DNA of 64,000 nt from Diphasiastrum complanatum (lineage: Eukaryota; Streptophyta; Lycopodiopsida; Lycopodiales; Lycopodiaceae), in NCBI GenBank assembly GCA_029204225.1, contig CM055092.1, positions 80,293,710 through 80,357,709 on the forward strand, written 5' to 3'. Position numbers and translations under genes: made by a program. Position 1 is the first letter of the stretch. Each line of letters begins with the position of its first letter. A model generated the notes under the pieces. That model ran no database searches, had not been told where the DNA came from, and was given only the letters and a program-made list of their open reading frames with translations. Below, one piece after another: positions 1-11,498 of this stretch.

Positions 1-22
1 ATTATCCAACCTATTTCCGACA

Positions 23-34
23 TGGTATCAGGGC
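23..34 (+). promoter_or_regulatory. Primer-binding site of copia A, copy 1
   Basis: TGGTATCAGGGC directly follows an LTR end in ...CCGACA. It matches the tRNA-iMet-type copia primer site TGGTATCAGAGC with one change. Confidence 0.8.
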
Positions 35-117
35 ATTCTATATAGATTGGCAGGGTTACTTATATTGATTGGCACATTGTTATTTTGAGTCTAGTCAAGT
101 CTTGAAAACCTCTATTC

Positions 118-2790
118 TAGTCAATAAAGCATTACTATGGCATCATCACTTATGACACTTGAATTATGCATCTGTTTTGAACATATCAAGACAATCCATC
201 GTTCTTGAACTCAACTATCATTCTGGTAAGGTCGATCTCCCTATCTGTCATAGCTGCATCTTTGGAAAACAGGCTAGGATTCCTTTTAGATCAAACCATA
301 GGCATGCAGCAAAAGGTCTATTAGATGATGTTCATACAAATATATGTGGGCCTATGCAAACTCCTTCATTGATAAATGCAAAGTATTTCATTACCTTTAT
401 TGACGAATTCTCTAGAAGAACAATGGTTTATTTGATTAAACAAAAATCAGATGCTTTCATCAAATTGAGACAATTCAAAGAGCATGCTGAGAATAAAACT
501 AGCAAACGAATCAAAGCACTGAGATCAGATAACATGGGAGAATACATATCCATCGAATTTGAGGAGTATTGCCTTAACAACGACATTGAGCAACAATACA
601 TTACCTCCTATTTGCCCCAATCAAATGGTCTTGCTGAGAGAAAGAACAGAACTTTAGTTGAATCGACAAAGTGCATGTAATCACATGCGACACTTCCGAA
701 GTCCTTCTGGGCTGAAGTTGTTTCAACAGCAACCTATATTCTGAACAGATGTCCTACTAAAGGTCTCTTAGACAAAACACCATTCGAAGTTTGGACAAGT
801 ACCAAACCTTCTTCATCAAACTTATGAGTTTTTGGGAGTACTGCTTTTGCATAGATACCTCGTGATCTCAGGAAGAAGTTCGACTTTCAGAGTATCAAAT
901 GTATTTTCATCAGCTACACTACTTCAGATCAAGCCTACAAGTCGTTCAATCCTATCGAGTCAAAAATATTCACTAGCCGGGATGTCATCTTCATCGAAGA
1001 TCAGTGTCAAGACCTCAAAGGAAAAGATAGTCCCCATGTAACCGACCTGTTAGATTCTCCTGACATATTGAAATTTCCAGTTCCTCAGTCGACTATTCCA
1101 TTGAAGGTCGAAGCTCTTCTACTTTTGATGAACAACAAATCAACGACGAATCAGAAGATGATGAAGTTGCAATTTAGCACCAACAATATGATGGAAATGA
1201 TCAACTTCCTCTATTACCCAGAAGATCTTCAAGAGGTAGCAGACCACCTGTGAGGTACATAGACGAGTCTGCAGCCTACCTTGTTCAGGAACCGACATCT
1301 ATCCAAGAGGCACTCAATCAACCTGATTCAGATCTCTGGAAAGAAGCTATGTATAAAGAGTATTCATCTCTTATCAAGAACCAGACATGGACAATTGTCG
1401 AATTACCTGCTAGCAGAAACTTAGTTGATTGCAAATGGATTTTCAAAGTCAAGTACAATGTAGATGGAAGCATCAACAAAGAAAGGCACAACTTGTCGCT
1501 AGAGGATTTTCTCAGGTATAAAACATTGATTACACTGAGACCTTCAGTCAGTAGTCAAGCATTCTTCTAATCGACTTTTGCTATCATTTGTCGTTGCATC
1601 AGATTTGGAAATACATCAAATGGATGTACAGATAGCATATCTCAATGGAGTTATCGAAGAAGACATTTACATGGTGCAACCCACAGGTTATATCATCGAG
1701 GGTAAACACAATCATGTGTGTAAACTCCATAAGGCACTTTATGGCTTGAAGCAATCTGCTCGAGCATGGTTTCAAAGGACCAATACTTTTCTTATTGATC
1801 ACGGCTACACACCTAGCTCTTCAGATTCAAACGTTCAAAGCAAGGTAGCATTCTTTTATCATTATCACTTTATACGTGGATGATACTTTGTTTTTCAGCA
1901 ACAATACCGATCTGATAAAAGAGGCCAAGACAATGTTATCTTCTAAATTCAACATGATCGATCTAGGCGAAGTTCATTTCTGCCTTGGTATACAAATCCA
2001 CAGAGACATGAACCAGAAGTTGGTCTACATTAAACAACAGAGGTTAGTCAGATATAATCTGCTTAATTGCAAGTTAACTCTCTCACCAATGGAACCAAGT
2101 CTCAAATTGTCAAAGGACCAATGTCCCCAAACAATTCATGAGAAGCAGCAGATGCGTGAGTATCCTTACCATTCTATTATAGGATCTCTTATGTACTCCA
2201 TGATCTGTACTAGGCTAGAAATAGTTGTTGCAGTCAGCTCTCTCAGTCAGTTTATGACTAATCCTGGTGTAACACATTGGAAGGCTCTTATCAGAGTCAT
2301 GAGATATCTTCGAGCTACTATGGACTTTTGCATTTGTTATGGAGCAGTCGGCAATGACAAACTCAATTTACTCAGTGGTTATACAGATGTAAGTTGGGCA
2401 GGAGATTAAGACACTCGTAAATCCACTTCCGAATTCACGTTCTTCCTCAACAATGGTCCAATTTCCTGGAATAGTCCCAAGTAATCTTCAATAGCTCTAT
2501 CTTCCACTGAATCAGAGTATATTGTAGCCTCTCAAGCTACAAAGGAAGCAATTTGGTTGAGGAACTTACTCTTAGATATCGGTCTGAATCAATATGCTTC
2601 GACGACATTATTTTGTCATAATCAAGGTGCCATTGCTTTATCAACAACCCTAGATTTCATTCAAGGAGTAAGTACATTGAACTGAAGTATCATTTTGTCA
2701 GAAGCAAAGTTCTCAACGAAGAGGTCAGATTGCAGTATTGTAGAATGCAAGATATGATAGCAGATATTTTTACCAAAGCATTCCATGAAG
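118..2790 (+). pseudogene. copia A polyprotein remnant (integrase, RT, RNase H)
   Basis: The frame starts with a pre-integrase segment (VNKALLWHHHL, then a stop, then HLNYASV) and a CHSCIFGK zinc motif. The integrase core follows to about 1040: its second and third acidic residues are present (RSDNMGEY; NGLAERKNRT), but the first is Asn (VHTNICGPM, codon 339-341) where the family has Asp. RT spans about 1250-2240, with DCKWIFKVKYN, QMDVQIAYLNG, ALYGLKQSARAWF and YVDDTLFF near 1875. RNase H follows from SGYTDVSWAGD, ending at ADIFTKAF near 2780. Stops and frame breaks fall at about 678, 822, 1249, 1568, 1860 and 2407. The right end is cut before the polypurine tract and the first 135 bases of the LTR. 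It cannot encode a working polyprotein. Confidence 0.9.
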
Positions 2791-3544
2791 TTTGACAACA
2801 GTGTCACATTTTTTGTCTGTCAAGAATTACGAGTAAAATTATAGTGTCGTATTTTTTGCATTTTAGCGACACTGTCGCCTATCAGGATTTACGAGTAAAT
2901 ATGCAGAGTCGCATTTTTTGCTTTTTCTAAAGTGCTTCAAATGCTAAGGAAATGACTTTGGCAAAGTGTGGGACTACCCTAAATGTAATTTAAGGACATT
3001 GTCGGATTTTTCGCAAAAGCTCAACAACACTGTCTTTTTGCGACACTGTCGCCTGTGGCAGTTTATGTTCATTTCTACAGAGTGACAGTTTTGATTCATT
3101 TATGCAGACAGATTATTTATGGCCAATTTTCACCGCTTATCAACAATCAATTTCTAAGAAGGAACTGGATGAATGCCATTGGACACCAGCCAACTAGCAA
3201 CCGCATTTGATGACCTAATTACTTAGTATAAATTAGTTGTTCATACATCTCTTTTCATCATCTGAAATTTTATTGTAAATTGTGAAGGGGATGAGTGTTA
3301 TTACACGACACTTCCTATGCTCTTATCAAGTAGATCATTTACAATCAGAAAGTATTGTTGCTAGCTCTCTATCAAGCTTTCAAGCTTGAACTCTCTTGAG
3401 AATTCTAGTTCAGTCTTTAGATATTTGTTTTAGAGTTTGCTATTACGCTACTGCTTATCAGCAGAGCTACTTATTATCAGACTTATTCTCAGTTAGTCAG
3501 AGACATCTTTAGAGTGCGCGATTTCTATCCGCTATTGTCTTGCC
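2791..3544 (+). repeat. Truncated 3' LTR of copia A, copy 1
   Basis: From TTTGACAACAGTG on, this aligns with 42866 to about 43615 of the full 5' LTR. The first ~135 and last ~295 bases of the LTR are missing. Shared blocks include ATTACGAGTA, GCGACACTGTCGCC and a TATA-like CTTAGTATAAATTAG near 3222. Divergence from the 5' LTR is considerable, so the insertion is old. Confidence 0.85.
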
Positions 3545-6500
3545 CTTAAAGTAGAGTCTACTTTTTATACAGTCATATACATAGCTTTAAAGTCAACAAA
3601 CTTTAAGTACAGAAAGCTTTGATATAAACTTATCAAACTTTTCTCCAACAAGTGGCTTAGTGAAAATATCAGCTAGTTGTTCTTCTGTGCTACAATGAAC
3701 AAGAATTTCACGACTCAACAGCCTCTCATGTATAAAGTGATACTGAATCTCAATGTGTTTAGTTCTCGCATGGAACACTGGATTCTTTGCTAGCTGAATG
3801 CCACTCTGACTATCGCTATGTAATGTCGTGGGATTTTTCTGCTTCATGCCAACTTCTTCCAAGATTTGTCTCAACCATATAGCTTCCTGTGCTGCACTAC
3901 ACATTGCCTTATAATCTCTTATGTGGTGGAAAGAGCAATTGTACTTTGCTTCTTACTAGACCAGGAAAAGCAACTACCACAAAACTGAAATACATACTCG
4001 ATCATCATAGTCACCTCCCCAATCCGCATCCACATAGTCACACAACTTAGGTAAACCATCATGCTTCATGTAAATCAAGCCATAATCTGAAGTGCCTTTC
4101 ACATAACGCAAAATGCGTGCTGCCTTCCAATGCATTTCCGTAGGTGCTGCCATAAACTGACTTACAATGCCAACAACATATCATATATCTGGTCTAGTCA
4201 TGGTAAGGTAAATCAAGCTCCCTACTAACTGCCTATACAATGTAGCATCAAATGACTGTGACTCACCAAGCTTAGAAAGCTTTTTACTTGGTTCAATAGG
4301 AGTATTTACTGGTTTGCAATCCTGAAACCGAAACCTGTGCAGCAACTCTTTGACATACCTCACCTATGTTAAACCCACTTCGTGTCCTTTCGTTATAAAG
4401 CCTTCAGGTTGATCCATGAACACCTCTTCTTCTAACTCACCATTTAGAAAAGCAGATTTCACATTCATCTGATGCAAAGGCCAAACAAAACGTGAAGCTA
4501 AAGCAACAAGTAGACGTAGATTATTCCACTTACATACTGGTGCAAAAGTCTCCTCATAGTCAATGCCTTTACTTTTTGCATACCCTTTGATCACCAATCT
4601 TGCCTTGTGCTTTGCTATACTTCCATCTGCATGATACTTAGTCCTATATACCCATTTGCAACCAATGGATTTCTTTCCAACTGGTGGTTCTAGTAAGTCT
4701 CATGTGCTATGCTTAGCAATTGACTCCATCTCCTCTCCCATGGCCTTGATCATCATTCGCTTCACCATAAGTCGAAGGTTCTTTGCTTTGAATAATGCTA
4801 GACAGGTGAGCATAATTTTCTTCATACCTTTCAGGTTGTGTCTTCTCTCTTGTTGATCTTCGTAGCTCTTCCTGGCTAGATGATCCTGGGAAGTCATCCA
4901 TGTCGCGGCTCTCCAACAATCTCTCAAACCACTTAGGGAGCTTCATGTCAGGTGATCGCCTTCCGGGTGAAAATGTATCCCACGGTACATCCTTCTCCTT
5001 GCGTTTGTCACTTGCAACTACAATCCTTATTGCACCAAAAGGTTTGTCCCTACCTCTCCAACCTGTCTCTTGAGGTTGAGTAGTAGTATCTTGAGATGTA
5101 TCCTCTTTTTCATCATTTGGAAGGTCAATGAATGGATCATCATCAGATGGTATCCTCACTATACCATCTTTCTCACTGGATGTATCTATCTTCTTAGCAT
5201 CCTCGTCTTCATACATCTTGGATTCATCAAAGATAACATCATGACTTACATGGATTTTGTTTTCCACTGGATCAAAACATCTATAACCCTTCACACGATC
5301 ATCATATCCTAGGAATATACACTTGATAGCTTTTACATCAAGTTTACGTCTCTCTTCCTTAGGAACGTGTACAAAGGCCTTACATCCAAAGATTCGCAAG
5401 TGGTTCACCTTTGGTTTCTTCTTCGTGAATGCTTCCTCAGGTGTTATCTTTGGTATGGCAATGGTAGGACTTCTATTTTGAAGATAGACTGCCATACTAC
5501 ATGCTTCTAACCAAAAAACTTTTGGTAGTTTCATCGCAACTAGCATAGATCTGGAACTTTTCACAATCGTACAATTCTTGCACTCAGCTACACCATTGAG
5601 AGCAGGAGTATGAGCTTGCGTAAATTGTCTTTTAATCCTACATTGATCACAAAGATCATTGATGTCATTAGTTTTGTGCTCACCTCCACTATCTGATCTT
5701 AGAACTTTGATCTTCCTACTTGTTTGATTTTCGACCAATGCTTTAAAGCTCTTGAAGTTCTCAAATGCATCTGATTTCTTCTTCAATAAGTAAATCCACG
5801 TCTTACGTGACATATCATCAATAAAGGTCATGAAATAGAAGGCTTTACCTAAGGACATGGTCCTCATAGGCCCGCATAAATCTATGTGGATTAAATCCAG
5901 GATGTTCTTTGCTCTTGCAACACCCCCTTTATTGAACTTCTCTCGATGTTGCTTCCCATATACACAAGATTCGCACATCAATTTCAAGTGATCTTCTATG
6001 GTAGGCAATCCTGTTACCATCTCCAATTTTCTCATCAAACTGAGGTTTCCCAAGTTCAAGTGACCAAGCCTCTTATGCCACAACTCAGTTTGCGATGAAA
6101 TGGACGATACAAAAGTCCATGTTGCCCCTTGATTGTAGCATTCAACCTGTACAATTTTGTATTGGGCTCCCTTACTCCATCCGCAATAACTTTGAACTTT
6201 TGGTTCACATCTTTCACAAAGCAACTATCATAGGCAAATTCTACTTTCAACTTTTGATCAGTAATGACTCCAACAGAAAGTAGATTTTTCTTCAAACCTA
6301 ATACGTAAAGTACTTCCCTGATCATCATGCTTTTGCCATCAGGTAGTTGGATTGAAACAATGCCTATCCCCTTGATCTTGCACACCTCACCATTTGCTTG
6401 TGAAACAGATGTTCCATTATCCAACACTTTCAAGCTACTGAACCAATTCTTGTTACCTGTCATATGTCTTGTGGTTCCCGATTCAAAATACCACGCTTGA

Positions 6501-6600
6501 TCATCTTGATTAGATGACAATGCAGATATGAAGATGCTAGAGTCTTCAATCTCACTCTCATCAACAAGGTTACCTGCATGCTACCAGTCCTCACACTGGG
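3545..6600 (-). mobile_element. Degraded Ty1/copia element B, copy 1 (reverse strand)
   Basis: On the minus strand the copia order protease, integrase, RT, RNase H reads from about 6520 down to 3593. No gag and no LTR of this family are recognised nearby. Its left edge cuts the 3' LTR of element A. A primer-site-like motif lies 250 bases beyond its right edge. It is a different family from element A by protein sequence. Confidence 0.88.
3593..6520 (-). pseudogene. copia B polyprotein remnant with RT core deletion
   Basis: The protease segment (6520 to about 6230) has WYFESGTTRHMTGN; the catalytic Asp of the usual DSG motif is Glu. Integrase follows in a long open stretch (6224-4713): LWHKRLGHLN and CESCVYGK of the HHCC region, then HIDLCGPM, RSDSGGEH and NGVAECKN carrying the D, D and E. 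RT begins at KARLVIKGYAKSKGIDYEE, with QMNVKSAFLNGELEEEVF, but jumps near 4363 to RYVKELLHRF: the central part with the LYGLKQ and YVDD boxes is missing. RNase H runs to about 3593 (CSAAQEAIWLRQ, EEQLADIFTKPL). Stops divide the frame at about 4600-4712, 4364 and 3905-4180. The element cannot be autonomous. Confidence 0.9.
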
Positions 6601-7282
6601 CTAGGAGGGGCTTACTCTATATCAGGGAGTAGGCAGGGTTGGGTGGATCAGTTAGTGTTTGCCTTACTATGGTGTTAGGATCTATTACAGTATGGCTGCG
6701 CTCCTCTTATCACCAACTATCAAACTATGCTTGTGTTTTGAAAATTGACTGCTCTACAGAAAGTGCGCCCACTTTCAAGTTAAGCTCCTCAATCACAAAT
6801 CTGAAAAATGATTTGGAAGTTTCCAAACTTTCACAAATCATAGGCTAGACAACCTGCTCTGATGCCATGATGAACATATAGGTCTATCTATCAAGTATCA
6901 AAGTGCACAGTGGAGAAATTGAGCTAACATATTGCAACATCTTTGCGAAACCATTTAGTAAAGATAAGTTTGAGAAGTTCAGAACATTGTTAGGTGTTAG
7001 GTGAAATAGGGGGTTTGTTGAAGAGGAATGCCTATTTTAAACCTTTGGCTAAGCACTATTGTTATTATAAGTTGGACATTACTCATGGGATATGTTAATG
7101 ATTAAATACATGGAAGTCCCTATTTGGAACCTGAATAAGTTCCAAGCTTTTGCAAAGCAAAAGCTTTAAAATTGAAGTTCAACTTAAGAATTCATCAACC
7201 ATTTTTTCAAATAGAAAAATAACCATAATGAAATCAAAGGTAGAAATCTGTGCACTTTGTATGTAGAAATCGGTGGCTATGA
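6601..7282. other. Spacer with primer-site-like motif, copy 1
   Basis: No coding region is recognised here. GCTCTGATGCCA at 6856-6867 is the reverse complement of TGGCATCAGAGC, one base off the copia primer site, so it may be the primer site of element B with gag deleted between. Near 7298-7350 there are several GGTTCGAA/GAACCG words of unknown origin. Confidence 0.45.
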
Positions 7283-7965
7283 TCATAGTTGTGTCGACCG
7301 CGGTTCATTCAGAGAACCGCGATTTGAACCGCCGGTTCGAATCGTATAAAGTAATGATTGCAACAATAGTCTCCTCAGTAAAGCCAAGTGAAGGAGATGT
7401 CTCGGAACAGAGTCAAAAGCTTTGCGAAAGTCCACAAAGCAGCAATAAACTCTCTGTTTTTGATGACGTGCCCCCTCAATCATGCATATCAAAATGAAGA
7501 TCTGATCTGTGGTAGAGTATCCTTGAACCCAGCCTGACCCATAGAGTGTAACTCCTTGATAGTGCAGTAGTTTTCTACACTCATGGGATCACTTGCCTTG
7601 AGGATGGGATGAAGGATATTAGTACACCATGCCGTGGGAAAACCGAAAGTCCAATCTGTGTTCAAAACGTGAGCAATGTAGGGAGAGATAAGGTGTGCTA
7701 CAGGCTTTAGGAAGTCTACGTTTAAAGAGTCATAATCAGTGGCTTTATGAAGTTTGCATGTTTAATGGCGTTTTCAACCATGTGTGGAGAGTAAAAGGCG
7801 AGCATTGGGCAGGTCGTGGTGAGAGCAAGGTAGGAGGAGAGTCCATGGTATAAAGTTTCGTGGCGTATTCGATCCAGGATTCGATGGCTATGGGGGCTAA
7901 TGTAAGAGTGTCTGGTGAAGTGCTTCCAGAAAAAGGAGGAAGGGGAATCTAAAGAGTCGATCAAC
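7283..7965 (-). pseudogene. LINE (non-LTR) reverse transcriptase fragment, copy 1
   Basis: Read on the minus strand, the 7960-7500 part gives a degraded N-terminal RT region (FPTAWCTNILHPILKASD, SVENYCTIKELHSMGQAGF). After a frame change come YSTTDQIFIL and IEGARHQKQRVYCCFVDFRK, then AFDSVPRHLL, the RT block holding the first catalytic Asp in non-LTR elements. The fragment stops soon after; the palm FADD block, endonuclease and tail are not seen. At least one frameshift lies near 7500. It is a 5'- and 3'-truncated dead copy. Confidence 0.85.
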
Positions 7966-9154
7966 AATGATCAATCTTTTAGTCATGTATGGAAGTTGGT
8001 AGTTACTAGCTAATGTCACAGATGATATCAGATAGATCATAGCTAAAACTGCTGGCAACAAATGGATCAAGAACCTAAATAACAAGTGACAGGTATTGTT
8101 AGGTAACAAGACTTGGGAGTTGCACGTCAGGATTCAAATTTCACTATCGATTAATGACGAATTATAATGTACATGTTACCCATTAACAATAAGAAAGCAC
8201 TTGTTTTTGACATAATCGAAGTGTAGAAACTAAGGAGGGGGGGGGAAAAAAAACCCTAAAACCGATTTGCCGGTTCGAACCTGGAGAAGCCGATTCTTTC
8301 CCGATTCAAACCCGATTCAAACACGGTTCGAAAAGGTGATTCGAAAGGTACCATAAAACATTGGCTATGACACCAAATGGAAGGAAACTAATAAGTCGAT
8401 TTCCGTAACGTAATTGAAATTGTCGAGTGACGAACATCCACTTACCGCCAATCCATAGAGTCACCAGCACACTTTGTGCACTAGAGTTGTCAGCACTAAG
8501 TCATGCTTGATCAAGCCGTCAACGAGAATCGATGTCGTCTCATGGCTAGAGATTTATATTCGCTATGCACATGCTCATACCATGGATCAACTCAAGGGAA
8601 GATTGATGGGACGATAAAGAGCTCTCCCATCTCTATATACAAGTGGGTCACCTCGTCCATGCTTAAATTTGTGACACGAGGCAGCCTGAGGTGTTGACAT
8701 GTGGCACTAAAAAGATTGACAACCTTGGACCAATGTTCTACCGCTTACCAAGGCTATCACCTTAGGGCATACTTCATGATACATAACAATGCTGTAGGTA
8801 CATTCTTATTTAAGGTCAACACACTTGATTTGGGCTTAATACGTTGCTATTCGAATCAAGTTTTCATCACTTGTTACTATCCTTAACCTTGGCTCCAAGG
8901 TCTTTTTCTATGCCATATTAACTATTGTTCTAAAATTCTAGCTCTTGTACAAAAGCTATTACACCAGCATATCTTATATGTTGTAGAAAGCAAGGCTTCT
9001 AGTTTTGCGTGCTTATTGTTGCTTATAAATTTCAAAATCAGGTATAAAAACAATGGGTTATCATCAATTCTGTATCTCATAGGCCCTTGCCTTTTGCTCT
9101 TAAGTATGCTTCATTTTAAACTGCCCTAATCTTGTGAAATACTATTGCATCCAG
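7966..9154. other. Unrecognised DNA upstream of the BSL exons, copy 1
   Basis: I see no coding match here. The GDxHG-containing phosphatase exon expected just upstream of 9155 is absent. A G run plus A run (8236-8253) and a patch of GGTTCGAA-type words (8270-8345) are the only marked structure. Short open frames such as 8503-8697 carry no recognisable motif. The stretch may be an intron that has taken in repeats, or DNA beyond a truncation point. Confidence 0.5.
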
Positions 9155-11498
9155 GTACATTGATTACCTATTTCTAGGAGATTATGTGGACCGAGGGCAA
9201 CATAGCCTTGAAACAATCATTCTGCTTCTTGCATTGAAGGTACAGATTTAATGATCATTTGTAGGTTCAAACTGAAAGTGGTTTCTTCTGTGCAGTTAAA
9301 TAAGACTTGCCAAATAATGCACTTCAAATTCTTAAAGCAACTTCACTTCTTAACATTTGTTTGTCATAAGCAATGTAAAAGGTTCACAGTTGACATTGAA
9401 TAGATCCTTCCAATACTGTAATGTATGGTGCCTTTATACTTGAACAAAGATCTTGTTTTGTTAGTGAAGAAACTATGCCTCACAAGCATGCCTGTGTGTG
9501 CAACGTTTTTGAAAGACTTAAATGACATTTGCCTCTTAGATCAAAACACATCCAAATTTTTTTCGGAGTAGCAATGCTTCTAAGTGATACCCGAGATTTA
9601 CTGGAGTCATTACATCTTACTTGTATAGATTATGTTCTCTCTCTGCAAAAGCAGTCTGTTTGTACAGTCCTGGTCTAATTTCTGCAATTAAAGTCTACTA
9701 AGAGTCCTGCTTTTGTTTATTAGAGTTTGATTTTTTGGTTTGAGTAGCTCAAAGACATACAGATTTTGGTTGACTTTACTGTCTGGCTTTTGTTGCTTGT
9801 AGATTGAGTATCCCTTCAATGTGCATTTGATCCGAGGGAACCATGAAGCGGCAGACATTAATGCATTATTTGGATTTCGCATGGAATGCATCGAACGCAT
9901 GGTATATATCTGTACTTTCGCATCTACCTGCGTGTAAATTTGAAAAGTAGGAGCTTCTTAACTTAGAGGGTATAAGTTCATTCTCAATTGAAAGCTGATG
10001 TCCATGGAAACTTGCATTCAGGGTGAGAGGGATGGGGTATGGACTTGGCAGCGCATCAATCAGTTATTTAACTGGCTTCCTTTAGCAGCATTGATCGAAG
10101 ATAAGATCATATGCATGCATGGTGGCATTGGAAGGTCCATAAACCACGTGGAGCAAATAGAAAACCTTCAGCGTCCCATCACGATGGAAGCTGGATCTGT
10201 CATACTGATGGATTTATTATGGTATGCCAGCCAATGTTAAAGATTGGGTGGCTGATATCTTTATTAATTATATACGTTGTAGCACAGACTTACTGCAGAT
10301 CCTTGATTCTTTCTTTGAATTGTGTTAACCAATCACCATATGATTAAACTTGAAACCTTATTTTTTGTAGGTCTGATCCAACTGAGAATGATAGTGTAGA
10401 AGGCCTTCGACCAAATGCCAGAGGACCAGGATTGGTAACCTTTGGCGTAAGTATCTTTCTTATTCATTGTTTTCAAGTTTTTGCTGCAATTATTCAAGTG
10501 ATCAGAGTACTTGCACAACCTTGAGTCCTTATTGTATACATGAAATGCTAGATCCAGAATCTGCACCTAGTTTGTAGCATTTTGAAGTGCCTTAATGCTG
10601 AAACAATCTTTGGAAATGTGTAGCTATGGAGCACTAGTGCCAGTTTGAGTTCTCCTGATAACAAATTTCCTCCACTTCATAGTACGCTTTTAAAATTTAT
10701 AAAGCTGTGAGAGAAACACACCATACAGGATATGATTGCTAAAGTTGGCTTGTGGTTTTCAGCCAGACCGTGTGATGGAATTCTGCAAAAGCAACAATTT
10801 GCAATTGATTGTTAGAGCACATGAATGTGTGATGGATGGATTTGAGCGATTTGCCCAAGGACACTTGATTACTCTTTTTTCTGCCACAAATTACTGTGGT
10901 AAGCTGTTTTTGATATTATCCTGTTTATTGAGAAAATTTGGTGTGGTCAGAATCGAATGCTGACATTTGTTTCAAAAATTAGATTTACTAGGCTCATATT
11001 TAATCTAGCTACTTTTTATTCTGAAATTATATGTCGTTCCTGTATTGCTACTCAGAAGTTTTCAGTTGTTGGATTTGGTAGCAAGGTCCTCATATTTATA
11101 CAAGAACATGCACTTTGAGCCTCTATTCTTTAAATTGCAGGAACAGCAAACAATGCTGGAGCTATATTAGTGCTTGGAAGGGATCTGGTTGTAGTTCCGA
11201 AGCTTATTCATCCACTCCCTCCTGCTGCCACCTCACCAGAATCATCACCTGAACATCAGTTTGAAGACACATGGATGCAGGTAAACAACCAAATACAATT
11301 CATAGTAGTCCAGATATGCTCCTTTTCTCTTGAATACTTCTGTAAATGTAGTTAGCTGTTCTATAACGATAATAGGAGGTACAATTATATGATGACAGAT
11401 GCCAGTCCTGTTCTCTTGTTCAGGAATTAAACGTGCAGAGACCTCCTACACCAACAAGAGGTCGTCCCACTGAGCGCAGTTCTTTAGCCTGGATTTGA
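9155..11498 (+). CDS. BSU1-like (BSL) Ser/Thr phosphatase, 3' exons only, copy 1
   Basis: Seven exons join in frame with GT/AG junctions: 9155-9239, 9803-9901, 10022-10221, 10371-10446, 10763-10898, 11141-11280 and 11424-11498 (TGA). The product has [82 protein letters not shown] and SATNYCG, and ends [15 protein letters not shown]...SLAWI. This is the C-terminal PPP domain of the plant Kelch-repeat phosphatases (BSU1/BSL), which act in brassinosteroid signalling by dephosphorylating GSK3-type kinases. Metal-binding motifs GDYVDRG, GNHE, HGG and RAHE are present. Missing are the GDxHG exon and the whole N-terminal Kelch half, so this is a 5'-truncated copy, or the first exons lie far upstream past inserted repeats. 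The exons look under constraint, with no stop or splice defect. Family assignment is firm; function of this copy is doubtful. Confidence 0.93.

Larger units (their letters stand above)
1..3544 (+). mobile_element. Degraded Ty1/copia element A, copy 1
   Basis: The order is the last 22 bases of a 5' LTR, a primer-binding site, integrase, reverse transcriptase, RNase H and a truncated 3' LTR. Integrase coding begins only about 80 bases after the primer site, so gag and protease are gone. The reading frame is broken many times, so the copy is dead. Only the end of the 5' LTR lies inside the window; the full 5' LTR is visible on copy 2 (42731-43909). The 3' end abuts a reverse-strand copia element. 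Confidence 0.9.

Noticed and set aside
5070-5312. Plus-strand hydrophobic frame (80 codons) within copia B, also 4656-4856 and 6095-6283
   Set aside because: They are antisense shadows of the copia integrase and protease remnants.
8265-8300. tRNA gene suggested by CCGGTTCGAACCTGG
   Set aside because: Only a T-arm-like stretch is present; no anticodon arm, D arm or acceptor stem pairs at the right spacing.
9688-9900. Minus-strand 70-codon frame over a BSL exon
   Set aside because: It is the antisense shadow of the 9803-9901 exon and adjoining intron.
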